From Thermoguttaceae bacterium (GTDB lineage Bacteria > Planctomycetota > Planctomycetia > Pirellulales > Thermoguttaceae): a DNA stretch of 64,000 bases. Below the pieces are notes generated by a model. The model was not told the origin of the DNA, searched no databases, and saw only the letters and a program-made list of their open reading frames with translations. Below are positions 27,901-36,356 of this stretch, one piece after another. Each line of letters opens with the position of its first letter. Within the stretch, counting starts at the first letter, position 1. The stretch lies in the NCBI GenBank assembly GCA_029975295.1, contig JARKPK010000127.1, positions 20,711 through 84,710 of the forward strand, given 5' to 3'. A program made the translations under genes and the position numbers.

Positions 27901-28686
27901 TCAACCGGCGAACAGTCCGCGCAAGGGCTCCAGACAATCACAATCGAAGACGTACTTCAGCGCGAAATGCGCGCCGATGACGATGAACACCCATCCGGTA
28001 GCCTGCCGGGCGCCCCACTCGATCTTGCCCAAGGCGTTGTAAGCCTTCCCTACCGACTGGGCGCTATAAGCCAAGAGAAGCGCAACCAGAATCACGGGGG
28101 TTGCCGTGCCCAAACCATAAACGCTGGGCAACACAACCGTGCTTGCCGGCAGCGCGGCCTCCGGAAGACTAATGCCCACCTTGGTCAACACGGTGGTGAT
28201 CGCGCCCGCCTCGGCGCCCATCATCAGGGTAATCAATCCGAAGAACCAAGCGGCCGATGTCGGACAGAACGACAGCGCGAACAGCGCCCCCAGCACGAGC
28301 GATCCCCAAACGCCCATAGCGTCGATCCGCTTCTGAATGCCCTCGGAAATCATCGATCCGCCGATGCTGATCTGGATCAGCCCCACCAAGAACATCCCCA
28401 CCACCAAAAACAGCGGTGCCAGCACAATGTGCATCGACGACTGCAAGAACCGTGAAACGGCCGGAATCGATGCGGCCGTCATCACCAAAAACACCGCCAA
28501 GCCGACATAAACCGCGCACCGCCCAACCGTGTAAAGCAATCCCGCGCCGATCACCGCCCGCGGGCTGCCCACCTTCCGCCCCACGTAGGAAACGGCCGCG
28601 ATGTTCGTGGCCAAAGGGCATGGGCTAATCGAGGTCAACAGCCCCAGATACAGCGAAGCAAGAATATACAGAACGTAAGCGGCCAT
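27901..28686 (-). CDS. ArsG-family permease (aromatic aminobenzylarsenical efflux family)
   Basis: A 261-residue inner-membrane protein with about seven helices, related to the DsbD/CcdA and TauE-like exporters. The motif TSISPCPLATNIAAVSYVGR near residues 18-37 is the mark I associate with the ArsG family, described as exporting trivalent amino-aromatic arsenicals after nitro reduction by ArsEF. A second Cys-Pro pair (LSFCPTSAAW) in the middle resembles the paired Cys-Pro motifs of DsbD-like proteins and may bind the arsenical or carry electrons. The C-terminus has a CDCDC-like stretch (FDCDCLEP). It is the last gene of the left arsenic unit, 252 bases after the ArsF gene, with GAGGG before the start. 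Confidence 0.78.
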   Translation of the reverse strand: MAAYVLYILASLYLGLLTSISPCPLATNIAAVSYVGRKVGSPRAVIGAGLLYTVGRCAVYVGLAVFLVMTAASIPAVSRFLQSSMHIVLAPLFLVVGMFLVGLIQISIGGSMISEGIQKRIDAMGVWGSLVLGALFALSFCPTSAAWFFGLITLMMGAEAGAITTVLTKVGISLPEAALPASTVVLPSVYGLGTATPVILVALLLAYSAQSVGKAYNALGKIEWGARQATGWVFIVIGAHFALKYVFDCDCLEPLRGLFAG

Positions 28687-28938
28687 CGTCGGGCGCCCTC
28701 TTGGCAGCTTCCAACGCCCGTTCTTTGTTGGAACATCGGTTCACCGCGCACTTTCATTGCGGCAGCACGCGACGATTCCCTCGCTGGAACGAGCGCGTTG
28801 AAGCAATCCGTTGAATTGATCCCTCTCGCACATCCGCCCAGAATCACGCACAGTCGAAAGCCGCGCATCTTTGCACAATCGATCCATGCGGTTCTGTTTC
28901 GCGACACAATCCGTTACGAAGCGACGATTCGAGCCGGC

Positions 28939-29358
28939 CTATTTTAGCAACTCGCGGACGTTGCTTTGCACGTAGTCGAAAAAGGATTGCTTGTCGCGCA
29001 CCTTCACCCAAATCTCCGTGAGTTTTCGCACTTCGGCTGCCTTATTCCCGTTTACGCGAACCACGACCAACGTGGGGCCTTCAACCTTGTAGCCTTTGGC
29101 TAGGGCATCGTTGGCCGGGTTCTGAAAATCCACATCGTGCAGTTCGACTTTGCCGCTTTTCATCTCTTCGGCAAAGCCTGTGCGCACGGCCTCTTGCGCG
29201 TAGCCGCCCATCTTCTGGCAGGTGGGGCAGCGCACCGTACGGTGGAAATACATAACCACCACACGGTCCGACGGCGGCTCGGCCGCTTGCAAAGTCGCCG
29301 TGTCAGCAAACGATAGGGCCGCAACAACCAAGAGAACACCAGCGTTGAACAATCGCAT
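28939..29358 (-). CDS. ArsF-family thioredoxin-like protein (nitroreductase subunit family)
   Basis: A 139-residue exported protein. The start (MRLFNAG) has GGAG nine bases upstream; an ATG 18 bases earlier lacks one. A cleavable signal peptide covers residues 1-26 (ending LQAAEPP). The mature part has VVMYFHRTVRCPTC, a thioredoxin-like strand with a CPTC redox pair, then a family-typical sequence including HDVDFQNPAN and EGPTLVVV. This pattern belongs to the ArsF family, named as a subunit of the enzyme that reduces nitrophenyl arsenicals. It probably works in the periplasm, passing electrons through its cysteine pair. A second ArsF-type gene lies 57 bases upstream. Confidence 0.75.
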   Translation of the reverse strand: MRLFNAGVLLVVAALSFADTATLQAAEPPSDRVVVMYFHRTVRCPTCQKMGGYAQEAVRTGFAEEMKSGKVELHDVDFQNPANDALAKGYKVEGPTLVVVRVNGNKAAEVRKLTEIWVKVRDKQSFFDYVQSNVRELLK

Positions 29359-29415
29359 CGCTTTTCTCTCCATCATCTTCAGGACCTATTGAAAATCACC
29401 GATCGACGACAACCC

Positions 29416-30120
29416 TCACTCGGAAATAGGAATACGAGGCAACGGCGCGCCGGCCGGCGGATCTTCTTCAGGAATCGGTATGCCGGCCGGGGCGCGAAGC
29501 GGACTGGACGGGCTTGTCTGTGCGGGGCCCGGGGCCGAAACAGCGTCCGAATGGGCGTGGGGAGCCGCGCGATCGCCTGCGGTCGAAGCGAGCATGTCGC
29601 TGATTTCTTGTCTTACGAATGCAGCGAACTTCGGCGGATCGTCGTACAGGCCCCACACCTCGTCAAGCCGCTTCCAACGCTCGATTCGCCCCTGATTCAT
29701 CTTCGCCAACACCACAACCGCCATCTGCACATCGAACATCTTGGCCATCGCTGCGGCGCCGGGCTTTTCATAATTGATCACCTCCCACGCGATTTTGCCA
29801 TCGGCCAAAGGGCCGGCAAAGTCCTTCCGCACGACATCGTAGGCCTGCGACTCGATCGCCCGGCACGAAGGGCAACGCTGCTTTCCGTGAAAGTAATACA
29901 CGATCAGCCCGTCGCTGAGTTCCGTCTGCGAAGCAGTATCGCCCTGAACCGCCAGTCCGCCGCCCTGCTTGCGAATCGCTTCGAGTTCCGCGGCGATCTT
30001 GACCAAACTGGGCTCGAGTTGCGAAGCGGCGTGCAAGTCAAGCGTTCGAGCGATCAAAACCACGATCGTCGCCGAAAACAGCGAGATCAGACAGACCGCT
30101 ACGGCATTCTTCAAATCCAT
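29416..30120 (-). CDS. Membrane-anchored ArsF-family paralogue with Pro-rich tail
   Basis: A 234-residue protein. One N-terminal helix (about residues 7-26) acts as a membrane anchor. After a spacer the ArsF-like domain (about 70-175) has LIVYYFHGKQRCPSC with a CPSC redox pair, then WEVINYEKPGA and MAVVVLAKMNQG. Residues 190-234 form a Pro/Ala-rich tail with His, absent from the neighbouring ArsF. It is a diverged paralogue of the gene 57 bases downstream. The two differ in topology, one secreted and one tethered, so they may act one after the other in electron transfer. The zinc-binding gene is 66 bases upstream, and tight spacing indicates one operon. Confidence 0.72.
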   Translation of the reverse strand: MDLKNAVAVCLISLFSATIVVLIARTLDLHAASQLEPSLVKIAAELEAIRKQGGGLAVQGDTASQTELSDGLIVYYFHGKQRCPSCRAIESQAYDVVRKDFAGPLADGKIAWEVINYEKPGAAAMAKMFDVQMAVVVLAKMNQGRIERWKRLDEVWGLYDDPPKFAAFVRQEISDMLASTAGDRAAPHAHSDAVSAPGPAQTSPSSPLRAPAGIPIPEEDPPAGAPLPRIPISE

Positions 30121-30186
30121 GATGTGAGTTCCCTTCCCTGCCCCGGCGCAAATCGTTGTCGAGCGATGATCGCGGACCGGCCGATG

Positions 30187-30582
30187 CTACTCGGCCGCCA
30201 ACAACGCCTTGCCCTGGGCAACCACAGTCGAAACCGCCTGTTGGCTGACGGTCGTTTTGCCTTTCTCGAAACCCAAGTCGCTCAGCCGGATGTACGCGAA
30301 TTGTTGGAAACCGGCGTTTTCGAGAGTCTTCTTGGCGCAATCGAGCGGGCAACCGTCGATAGCCAGGATAGCCTGGGCCGAACGTGTGGTTTCGACGATC
30401 CCGCTCACTCGGCCGCCGATGCCCGCCAGGCAGAACATTCGGCCGACGCCTTCGGCGGAAAGCTCCCGTGCAGCCAGGTCGGCCAACTTGCCCACATCCG
30501 CTGCGCCCGAGCAAGCAAAGACCAACTTCGGCGCGCTGCCGCACTGACACGAAACAGGCGAACCCATGCCTTGACTATCCAT
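30187..30582 (-). CDS. DGC-domain putative zinc-binding protein
   Basis: A 131-residue protein. The start chosen (MDSQGMG) has GGGAGGA nine bases upstream; longer frames begin at 30591 and 30630. The domain signature is clear: an N-terminal CQCGSAPKLVFACSG, then MFCLAGIGG, then AIDGCPLDCAKKTLE, which contains the DGC triplet that names the family. Conserved cysteines (about six) are expected to bind zinc or another metal. There is no signal peptide, so it is cytoplasmic. Such proteins occur in arsenic and metal operons beside ArsF and ArsG. It could be the ArsE-equivalent partner of ArsF, but I could not verify that. Confidence 0.75.
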   Translation of the reverse strand: MDSQGMGSPVSCQCGSAPKLVFACSGAADVGKLADLAARELSAEGVGRMFCLAGIGGRVSGIVETTRSAQAILAIDGCPLDCAKKTLENAGFQQFAYIRLSDLGFEKGKTTVSQQAVSTVVAQGKALLAAE

Positions 30583-30684
30583 TGGCCACATCCTCCCATT
30601 GTGCGTTGCTCTAGCCGTTGATTCGGCCATTGCGCCCGCCGTTGATTCGGCCGTTGAACGCAGGCAACTACGGCCGCCGAATCG

Positions 30685-31518
30685 CTACGGCTTCGGGTGT
30701 TTCTTATCGCCAAACTGATGACAAGTGGAGCATTGCATCTTGCCCATCGCGTCGGCCAATTCTTTCGGCCCATGACAATCGATGCACGCCTTGACCTCTG
30801 CCCGGACCGGAGCGAATTCGCATTTCGGATCGACGCAGCGGCGATTGAGCAACTCGACGACCTTCGCCGCCCCGTCGGCCGCCAACCGCCGGCAGCGTTC
30901 CTTCTTCTCAACGCTGAAGGCCTCGTTGCCCGACGCCTTGCTCCACTTCGCCACCGAAAAATGGCAAAGCACCGACCCGGCGACGCTCGGCACGGCCTCG
31001 GGCGCCCATTCGGGCTTCTCCGGCACGAAGGCGGGCAAGCTGGTGGTTTCGTACCACACGCACATCTCCGTGATCATCGCCTCGCGGACTTCTTTCGCTT
31101 TTTCGTGGCGGAACAATCCGATCAAGGCGGCCGCGCCGTTCACCACACCGCATAGGCTGCCAAACCCGCCCACGCCCCCTTCGCCGTATCTCATCATTTC
31201 CACCGGGAACGATCGGAACGGTGCGCCGTATCGTTCGGTCAACTGGCCCACAACGCTGCCGACCACCGCATACATGCAGCCGCCGTCGGGATAGATGCGG
31301 TAGGCCGCTTTCGCCACCTCCTCCGGCTCTAGAGGCCGGTATTCCCAAGATGCCGCCGTCAACTCGTTGCCATTGCCAGCCGCCTTGTCTGTCGGCTTGT
31401 CGATCGCCAAGGCCACCGCAGGCAGTGTGGACGGTCGCCCGCAGCCGCCGAGCACGCCTGCGCCAAGCCCGGTGCCGATCACGGCCGTCCACTGCCGACG
31501 CGACCATTCCCGTGCCAT
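30685..31518 (-). CDS. C_GCAxxG_C_C family Tat lipoprotein with two heme c sites
   Basis: A 277-residue protein. The N-terminus MAREWSRRQW followed by a hydrophobic stretch and VLGGC reads as a twin-arginine signal ending in a lipobox, so the product should be folded before export and attached by lipid. The core has DGGCMYAVVGSVV and FGSLCGVVNGAAALIG, the C_GCAxxG_C_C redox family pattern. The C-terminus has CVDPKC and two heme-binding CxxCH motifs (CIDCH and CSTCH) about 18 residues apart. This resembles split-Soret-type cytochromes. In this operon it is a plausible electron donor to the ArsF proteins. The start is the ATG after a TTG-initiated longer frame. Confidence 0.72.
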   Translation of the reverse strand: MAREWSRRQWTAVIGTGLGAGVLGGCGRPSTLPAVALAIDKPTDKAAGNGNELTAASWEYRPLEPEEVAKAAYRIYPDGGCMYAVVGSVVGQLTERYGAPFRSFPVEMMRYGEGGVGGFGSLCGVVNGAAALIGLFRHEKAKEVREAMITEMCVWYETTSLPAFVPEKPEWAPEAVPSVAGSVLCHFSVAKWSKASGNEAFSVEKKERCRRLAADGAAKVVELLNRRCVDPKCEFAPVRAEVKACIDCHGPKELADAMGKMQCSTCHQFGDKKHPKP

Positions 31519-31713
31519 TCTTGCACCATTCAACAATCAGCTTGGAACCCGAATGAACGCACAACACCGCAACCGTCCGCCGGTCGAAATCGGCACGCAA
31601 CCACCGGCCGTGCAAGCGTTCCCGCTCCCCAACGATGTGCATGCAGCTTGTTGCCCATAGCAAATCAGGCAGCGGAGGCTGCATATTCATCGCCAGCAAC
31701 GGAACTCAAGCAA

Positions 31714-31947
31714 CTACTGCAACAGCTTCGCCGCATCCTCCGGCGTGAGTACCTTGCCGACGGATTTCACCTCGCCGTCAACAACCACCGCCGGAGTCAC
31801 CATCACGCCGAATGCGATGATCTGATTGATGTCCGTCACTTTCTCCACCACGGCCTCGACCCCGGACGCGGCAACGGCCTGCTCCACGTTCTTCTTGAGC
31901 TGCTCGCACTTCGGACAGCCCGGGCCGAGAATCTGAACAAGTCTCAT
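31714..31947 (-). CDS. Small thioredoxin-like redox protein
   Basis: A 77-residue protein starting at MRLVQILGPGCPKC, with AAGGAG seven bases before the ATG. It is the compact glutaredoxin/thioredoxin fold known as small redox-active disulfide protein 2 (MTH895/TM0996 type): CPKC active site at residues 11-14, FGVMVTPAVVVDG with the cis-proline, and a final helix. It is cytoplasmic. Such proteins often sit beside ArsP-type permeases. It may reduce the transporter's cysteines or deliver electrons. It lies 149 bases downstream of the permease gene in the same direction. Confidence 0.88.
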   Translation of the reverse strand: MRLVQILGPGCPKCEQLKKNVEQAVAASGVEAVVEKVTDINQIIAFGVMVTPAVVVDGEVKSVGKVLTPEDAAKLLQ

Positions 31948-32096
31948 CAGTCGCTCCTTCCTTATCACACCATCGAGCACCAGTTTTCCTTCAAACTCAT
32001 TTCGGCTCTTGGCGGCCGGGCCGTTCGAAAATCGCTTTTCGCCATACCGCGGAATCCGCCGCCCACCGACCACGTTGCACGCATTATGGCGAGTTC

Positions 32097-33419
32097 CTAC
32101 GCGACGAACCAGCCGAAAATCATCCCCGACACGGCACTCATTAGTACCGTGAGCGAACAAAACGCGAACGTCTTCTTGAACCCGAGCACGCTGTAAATCA
32201 CGGCGATGCTCGGCAACGAAAGGGCGGGCCCCGCCAACAGCAGCGACAGCGCCGGCCCGGCGCCCATGCCTAAACCGCGAAGGGCTTCCAGAATCGGAAT
32301 TTCCGTCAACGTGGCGAAGTACCACATCGCCCCGATCAAGGCCGCGACCAGATTGGCGCCAAAGCTGTCGCCGCCGACCCACCGCGCAACGATCTCCTCG
32401 GGAATCAACGCGCCAACGAACCCGGTAACGAACACCCCACCGAACAGCAACGGAATGATCGTCTTGGCAAATCCCCACGTTTGGCCGATCCATTCCTGCA
32501 ATTCGCTGCGGTCGAACCAAGCGCCCACCATCAACAACGTGGCCGCCAAGCAGGCGAAGGAAGCCCACCATCGCTTCTGGTAAACCCATTCGGCCCATTC
32601 GTAGCCCTCGGGCGTAGCCTTTTCGCGGTTGACAATCTCGCTTGTCGCCATCGTCAATTTCTGGCCTTTCTTCAACCCGTCCACAGGCTCCTCGACCTGC
32701 ACCCGAACCATTTCGGCCGTTTCGATCAACACGGCCACCTGCATCTTCGTGCCATCGGTCTTGGTGATCACCGTCTGACTCGGACTGGCCCAGTCGGCAA
32801 ACACCAAGAACGCGATCATCGACGCAAAGAACGCAGCCGACTGCCAGAGCCGGCGTTTGGCCGGCGGCGGGTCGGGCAATTGCATGACGGCCGTTTGACG
32901 CTTCTCCTCGTCACCGCGAAACAGCGCGGCCATAATCAACCCGATGACCACGGCAAAGGCGATTGATCCGATCGCGCGGGCCAGCCCTAGTTCCAACCCC
33001 AGCACGCGCGCCGTTAGAAAGATGGCCATCACGTTGATCGCCGGGCCGGAGTAGAGGAAGGCCGAGGCCGGTCCTAAGCCCGCCCCCACCCGGTAGATGC
33101 CGGCGAACATCGGCAGCACACTGCACGAACAGACCGCCAACACCGTGCCGGAAACCGAAGCGACGGAGTACGCTTCGACCTTGTTCGCCTTCGGCCCCAG
33201 ATGCCGCAACACCGCCTCCTTATTCAAAAACGCAGCGATCGCCCCGGCAATGAACATCGCCGGCACCACACAGGCCAACGTGTGGTATCGGGCATACCAT
33301 TGCAGCATGTAGAACGCCTCCATAATGGCGTTCTGAATCCTCGGATCCGTGAAGTTCAAGAAGTAGGCCAGCAGGAAAATCACGCACAAACCGGCCAGCA
33401 AACTCAGTTCTCGTTTCAT
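32097..33419 (-). CDS. ArsP-like permease (DUF318 / SO_0444 family)
   Basis: A 440-residue membrane protein with about ten helices in two halves separated by a soluble loop (about residues 205-285) rich in charged residues. The motif LAVCSCSVLPMFAGIYRVGAG near residues 90-110 has the cysteine pair typical of this permease family, which includes organoarsenical exporters such as ArsP. The second half repeats the pattern near TEIPILEALRG. It probably exports trivalent organic arsenicals or another thiol-reactive metalloid. The start at 33419 has GAG six bases upstream; an in-frame ATG at 33461 would add 14 residues. It follows arsR by 123 bases. Confidence 0.8.
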   Translation of the reverse strand: MKRELSLLAGLCVIFLLAYFLNFTDPRIQNAIMEAFYMLQWYARYHTLACVVPAMFIAGAIAAFLNKEAVLRHLGPKANKVEAYSVASVSGTVLAVCSCSVLPMFAGIYRVGAGLGPASAFLYSGPAINVMAIFLTARVLGLELGLARAIGSIAFAVVIGLIMAALFRGDEEKRQTAVMQLPDPPPAKRRLWQSAAFFASMIAFLVFADWASPSQTVITKTDGTKMQVAVLIETAEMVRVQVEEPVDGLKKGQKLTMATSEIVNREKATPEGYEWAEWVYQKRWWASFACLAATLLMVGAWFDRSELQEWIGQTWGFAKTIIPLLFGGVFVTGFVGALIPEEIVARWVGGDSFGANLVAALIGAMWYFATLTEIPILEALRGLGMGAGPALSLLLAGPALSLPSIAVIYSVLGFKKTFAFCSLTVLMSAVSGMIFGWFVA

Positions 33420-33542
33420 CTTCTTCTCAAGTTTGTTCTTACGGCCGATCTCGGCGGCCATCGCTTGCCGCGAAATCCACTTGCCTTCTCTTCGCTTGAG
33501 CTTGTTTATTTGGCCATTCTGCCAAGCACTTGCACAAAAAAA

Positions 33543-33875
33543 TCACGCCCTTCCGGCCGACGTCCCCCGCTGGCTTCGCGTGCTGCACTGCATGACCCCC
33601 TCGACGCAATCGAAGAAGTTCAACACGCAAGGAACCCGGAGTTTGTAAAACACCTGCAATCCGCGCTTCTCGTCTTCGAGAATGCCCGCGTTCTTCAAAA
33701 CCGCCAAGTGCCGCGATACGGTGGACATGTCTGCACCGATCTTCTCGGTAAGTTCGCATACGCAGCATTCGCCCTTGGCGGCGAGTTCATCAACGATGAA
33801 CAACCGCGTCGGATGAGCCATCGCCTTGATGACCCTCGCCCGCGCTTCGTATTTGGCTTTCAATTCACTGTTCAT
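33543..33875 (-). CDS. arsR: ArsR/SmtB-family transcriptional repressor (left unit)
   Basis: A 110-residue winged-helix regulator. HPTRLFIVDEL opens the fold and STVSRHLAVLKNAG is the DNA-recognition helix region. ECCVCEL carries the cysteine cluster on helix 3 that binds As(III) in ArsR proteins, and VPCVLNFFDCVEGVMQC adds three C-terminal cysteines. The ATG at 33875 is chosen over a GTG at 33896. It is the first gene of the left arsenic unit and sits about 40 bases below its promoter and operator. Binding of trivalent arsenic should release it from DNA and open the operon. Confidence 0.9.
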   Translation of the reverse strand: MNSELKAKYEARARVIKAMAHPTRLFIVDELAAKGECCVCELTEKIGADMSTVSRHLAVLKNAGILEDEKRGLQVFYKLRVPCVLNFFDCVEGVMQCSTRSQRGTSAGRA

Positions 33876-33915
33876 CGTTGCTGCCCAACGGCACACAAAT
33901 GTATCGGCCGAAACA

Positions 33916-33937
33916 TACTTGGCTATTTAGCCAAATA
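33916..33937 (-). promoter_or_regulatory. Candidate ArsR operator (inverted repeat)
   Basis: The core TTGGCTATTTAGCCAA (33919-33934) has perfect 7-base arms around a 2-base centre, and TA/TA pairs extend the symmetry after one mismatch. It covers the -10 element of the arsR promoter, so a bound dimer would block RNA polymerase. Confidence 0.7.
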
Positions 33938-33953
33938 CCCACGGTTTTGTCAA
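33924..33953 (-). promoter_or_regulatory. Sigma70-type promoter of the left arsenic operon
   Basis: On the minus strand: TTGACA (33953-33948), an 18-base spacer, and TAAATA (33929-33924). The predicted start of transcription is near 33917, about 40 bases before the arsR ATG. It probably drives the leftward genes down to about 28939 or 27901. Confidence 0.65.
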
Positions 33954-34207
33954 GGCCGACAATGCTTGTCCCAACCGTAGAACGCAAAACGGCCGAGCAA
34001 TCTCGCCCATCGACGGAACTTAAACGCCGCCTTCGGGTTACATTCGCCATACAAGGGGCGATTTCCGCCGCCGGGCGTCACAACTCGGACTTTCAGTGGC
34101 TCAACAGCCGCCAGCCAGTCCGATGCGACGGCTTCGCTGTTTGTGGTTGATTGCATGTCCGCCCACGCGCTGTGCGCGTCGGGCGGGGCAATCAGGGCGG
34201 GCGTCCG

Positions 34208-35299
34208 TCAACTCGGCTCGTGGAAATACGTGCGCCGGAAATAGAGCGCCACATTCACCAAACCGATCATCACCGGCACCTCGACCAGCGGACCGATCAC
34301 GGCCGCGAAAGCGGCGCCGTGATGAATCGAGAACACAGCCACGGCCACGGCAATGGCCAGTTCGAAGTTGTTGCTGGCGGCCGTGAACGACAACGTCGTC
34401 GTTTGCCCGTAGGTGGCCCCCACCTTGCGGCTCATGTAGAAACTCACCAGGAACATCACCACAAAATAGATCAGCAACGGCACCGCGATGCCCAAAACGT
34501 GCAAGGGCCGCGCCACGATCTTTTCGCCTTGAAGGCTGAACATCACGACAATCGTGAACAGCAACGCCAGCAGCGTAATCGGACTGATCTTCGGCAGGAA
34601 CTTCTTTTCGTACCATTGGGCGCCCTTGGCTCGAAGCAGCACGAATCGCGTCAGCATGCCCGCCACGAACGGAATGCCCAAATAGATCATAACGCTTTTG
34701 GCGATCTGCCCAACGGTGACATCAACCACCACGCCCGCCAACCCCAACATCGGCGGCAGCACCGTGATGAACAGGTAGGCGTAGAGGCTGTAGAAAAAGA
34801 CCTGAAACACGCTGTTGAACGCCACCAAGCCGGCCGCGTACTCCGCGTCGCCTTTGGCCAAGTCGTTCCAGACAATCACCATGGCAATGCATCGCGCCAA
34901 GCCGATCAGAATCAGCCCGACAAGATACTGCGAGAAGATCGTCTCCTCAGGCTCCAACGCGGGAAAGATCACGCCCATGAACAGCACGGCCAAGCCGAAC
35001 ATCAGGATCGGTCCGATCACCCAATTCTGCACGAGCGAAAGCCCCAAGACTTTCACATTGCGAAAGACGTCGGCCAACTCCTCGTACTTCACCTTGGCCA
35101 GCGGCGGATACATCATCAGAATCAGGCCCAACGCGATGGGAATGCTCGTCGTTTCATCGAGTTTGAACCCGTCGATCCATTCGGCCGTTCCCGGCGACAA
35201 CCGCCCCCACCCAACCCCAACGGCCATCGCTGCGAAAATCCACACGGTCAGATAGCGATCCAAGAAGGAAAGCTTGCCCTTCGTTGCCGATTCACTCAT
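34208..35299 (-). CDS. acr3: Arsenite efflux transporter, ACR3 family
   Basis: A 363-residue inner-membrane protein with ten helices. The start MSESATKGK has GGAGAAGG before it; a longer in-frame ATG at 35416 is rejected. Family marks: [12 protein letters not shown] after the second helix, [19 protein letters not shown] with the essential cysteine of ACR3 exporters, FNSVFQV, and [21 protein letters not shown]. It pumps As(III) (and weakly Sb(III)) out using the proton gradient. It is the last gene of the right arsenic unit, 461 bases downstream of arsC, an unusually wide gap for an operon. Confidence 0.96.
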   Translation of the reverse strand: MSESATKGKLSFLDRYLTVWIFAAMAVGVGWGRLSPGTAEWIDGFKLDETTSIPIALGLILMMYPPLAKVKYEELADVFRNVKVLGLSLVQNWVIGPILMFGLAVLFMGVIFPALEPEETIFSQYLVGLILIGLARCIAMVIVWNDLAKGDAEYAAGLVAFNSVFQVFFYSLYAYLFITVLPPMLGLAGVVVDVTVGQIAKSVMIYLGIPFVAGMLTRFVLLRAKGAQWYEKKFLPKISPITLLALLFTIVVMFSLQGEKIVARPLHVLGIAVPLLIYFVVMFLVSFYMSRKVGATYGQTTTLSFTAASNNFELAIAVAVAVFSIHHGAAFAAVIGPLVEVPVMIGLVNVALYFRRTYFHEPS

Positions 35300-35760
35300 C
35301 GCCTTCTCCAAGATACTTGCGGTTGATAACGTCGCCCCCCAGGAGCGCTTTGGCCTCACACACTCTTGGACCCTCGTCGTGTCCCCCGCCGCGCTCGCAT
35401 CCGACAACACGGCCAACAGAGCGGACGCGGCCTGCGCCGCCCATTGCTCCGCTTAATAGCAGCGAGCAGCACAGTTGAGGCTCTCTCCGCCGAGTCCGGT
35501 TCGCCGCTGGTTCGATTCTCCCGGTTCGCCCGGCAAGGCAAAAAGCTGCGTTGCAAAAAAGCGCCGGCTGATCAACGACTGGACCATGGCGGGCGCCAAT
35601 AGAAATCAAGTGTGACACGACTACGCGAGTTCTCAGCGCCTATTCGGAAGGCCGGCCGAATCGATCCACACATACGGCGAAGCAGGTCCCAGCGCCGCGA
35701 GGCTCTTCTAACCCGTTGCGCGTTTCGCCCCCTTGAACCGCCCTTGCTCCACGGATTCCG
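35300..35760. other. Gap between arsC and acr3, 461 bases
   Basis: No supported gene or RNA was seen on either strand. The only clear signal is GGAGAAGG before the acr3 start at its left edge. A gene lost from the arsR-arsC-acr3 unit could explain the width, but no remnant was recognised. Confidence 0.4.
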
Positions 35761-36198
35761 TCAGGGCAGATCTCCCCGCGACGAAAGCCATTGGCGAATT
35801 CGTTCGTCAATCTGATCTCGCACTTTGCGAAACGCCGCTCGCTGCTCCTCGGGTGAACCGCTAACGGCGGCCGGATCGTCGAACGGCCAATAATGCCGCT
35901 CGCCGGGCCCGGGAAAGATCCGCGGGCAGTTCTTCTCGACGTTCTCACAAACGACAAAAAGATAGTGAGCCGTCAACTTGCCGAGATACTCTTGTACGCT
36001 TTTCGACCTCTGCCCGGCGGTGTCAACACCCGCCTCTGCCATCACTTCGGCCACCATCGGATGCACCCGATCCGGTTCCAGGCCCGCACTGAACACATTG
36101 AACCGATCACCGGCGCGTTTGCGGAACAGCGCCTCGGCCATCTGGCTGCGCGCTGAATTGCGCGTGCAAAGAATCAGCACATTTTGTCGATCAGCCAT
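35761..36198 (-). CDS. arsC: Arsenate reductase ArsC, thioredoxin-coupled (LMW phosphatase fold)
   Basis: A 145-residue enzyme of the low-molecular-weight protein tyrosine phosphatase fold. The P-loop CTRNSARS (residues 11-18) supplies the nucleophilic cysteine, and VVCENVEKNCP near residue 85 supplies the two cysteines that pass the disulfide to thioredoxin, as in the Bacillus/Staphylococcus type. YWPFDDPAA holds the catalytic acid loop. It reduces arsenate to arsenite in the cytoplasm, which acr3 then exports. GAGGATAAG precedes the ATG. It lies 158 bases after arsR. Confidence 0.95.
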   Translation of the reverse strand: MADRQNVLILCTRNSARSQMAEALFRKRAGDRFNVFSAGLEPDRVHPMVAEVMAEAGVDTAGQRSKSVQEYLGKLTAHYLFVVCENVEKNCPRIFPGPGERHYWPFDDPAAVSGSPEEQRAAFRKVRDQIDERIRQWLSSRGDLP

Positions 36199-36356
36199 GG
36201 CTTATCCTCGTTTGCCCATTTCCAGGCCGCACAAGCGACCCAACTGCTTCGGAAAACGCCCCCATGGCGCGACCATTGCTTCGCTGCAACGGCCCGCGAG
36301 GCCTGCGCCGCCCTCCACGCGGGCCACCTTTCTTCTTCCTCCGACTCGCGACCGGT

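Noticed and set aside
35505..35560. GGTTCGATT near 35513 resembling a tRNA T-loop
   Set aside because: The surrounding bases cannot be folded into acceptor, D and anticodon arms of a tRNA.
35292..35618. Minus-strand frame between arsC and acr3
   Set aside because: No ribosome-binding site and no recognisable domain; composition fits a chance frame in GC-rich DNA.
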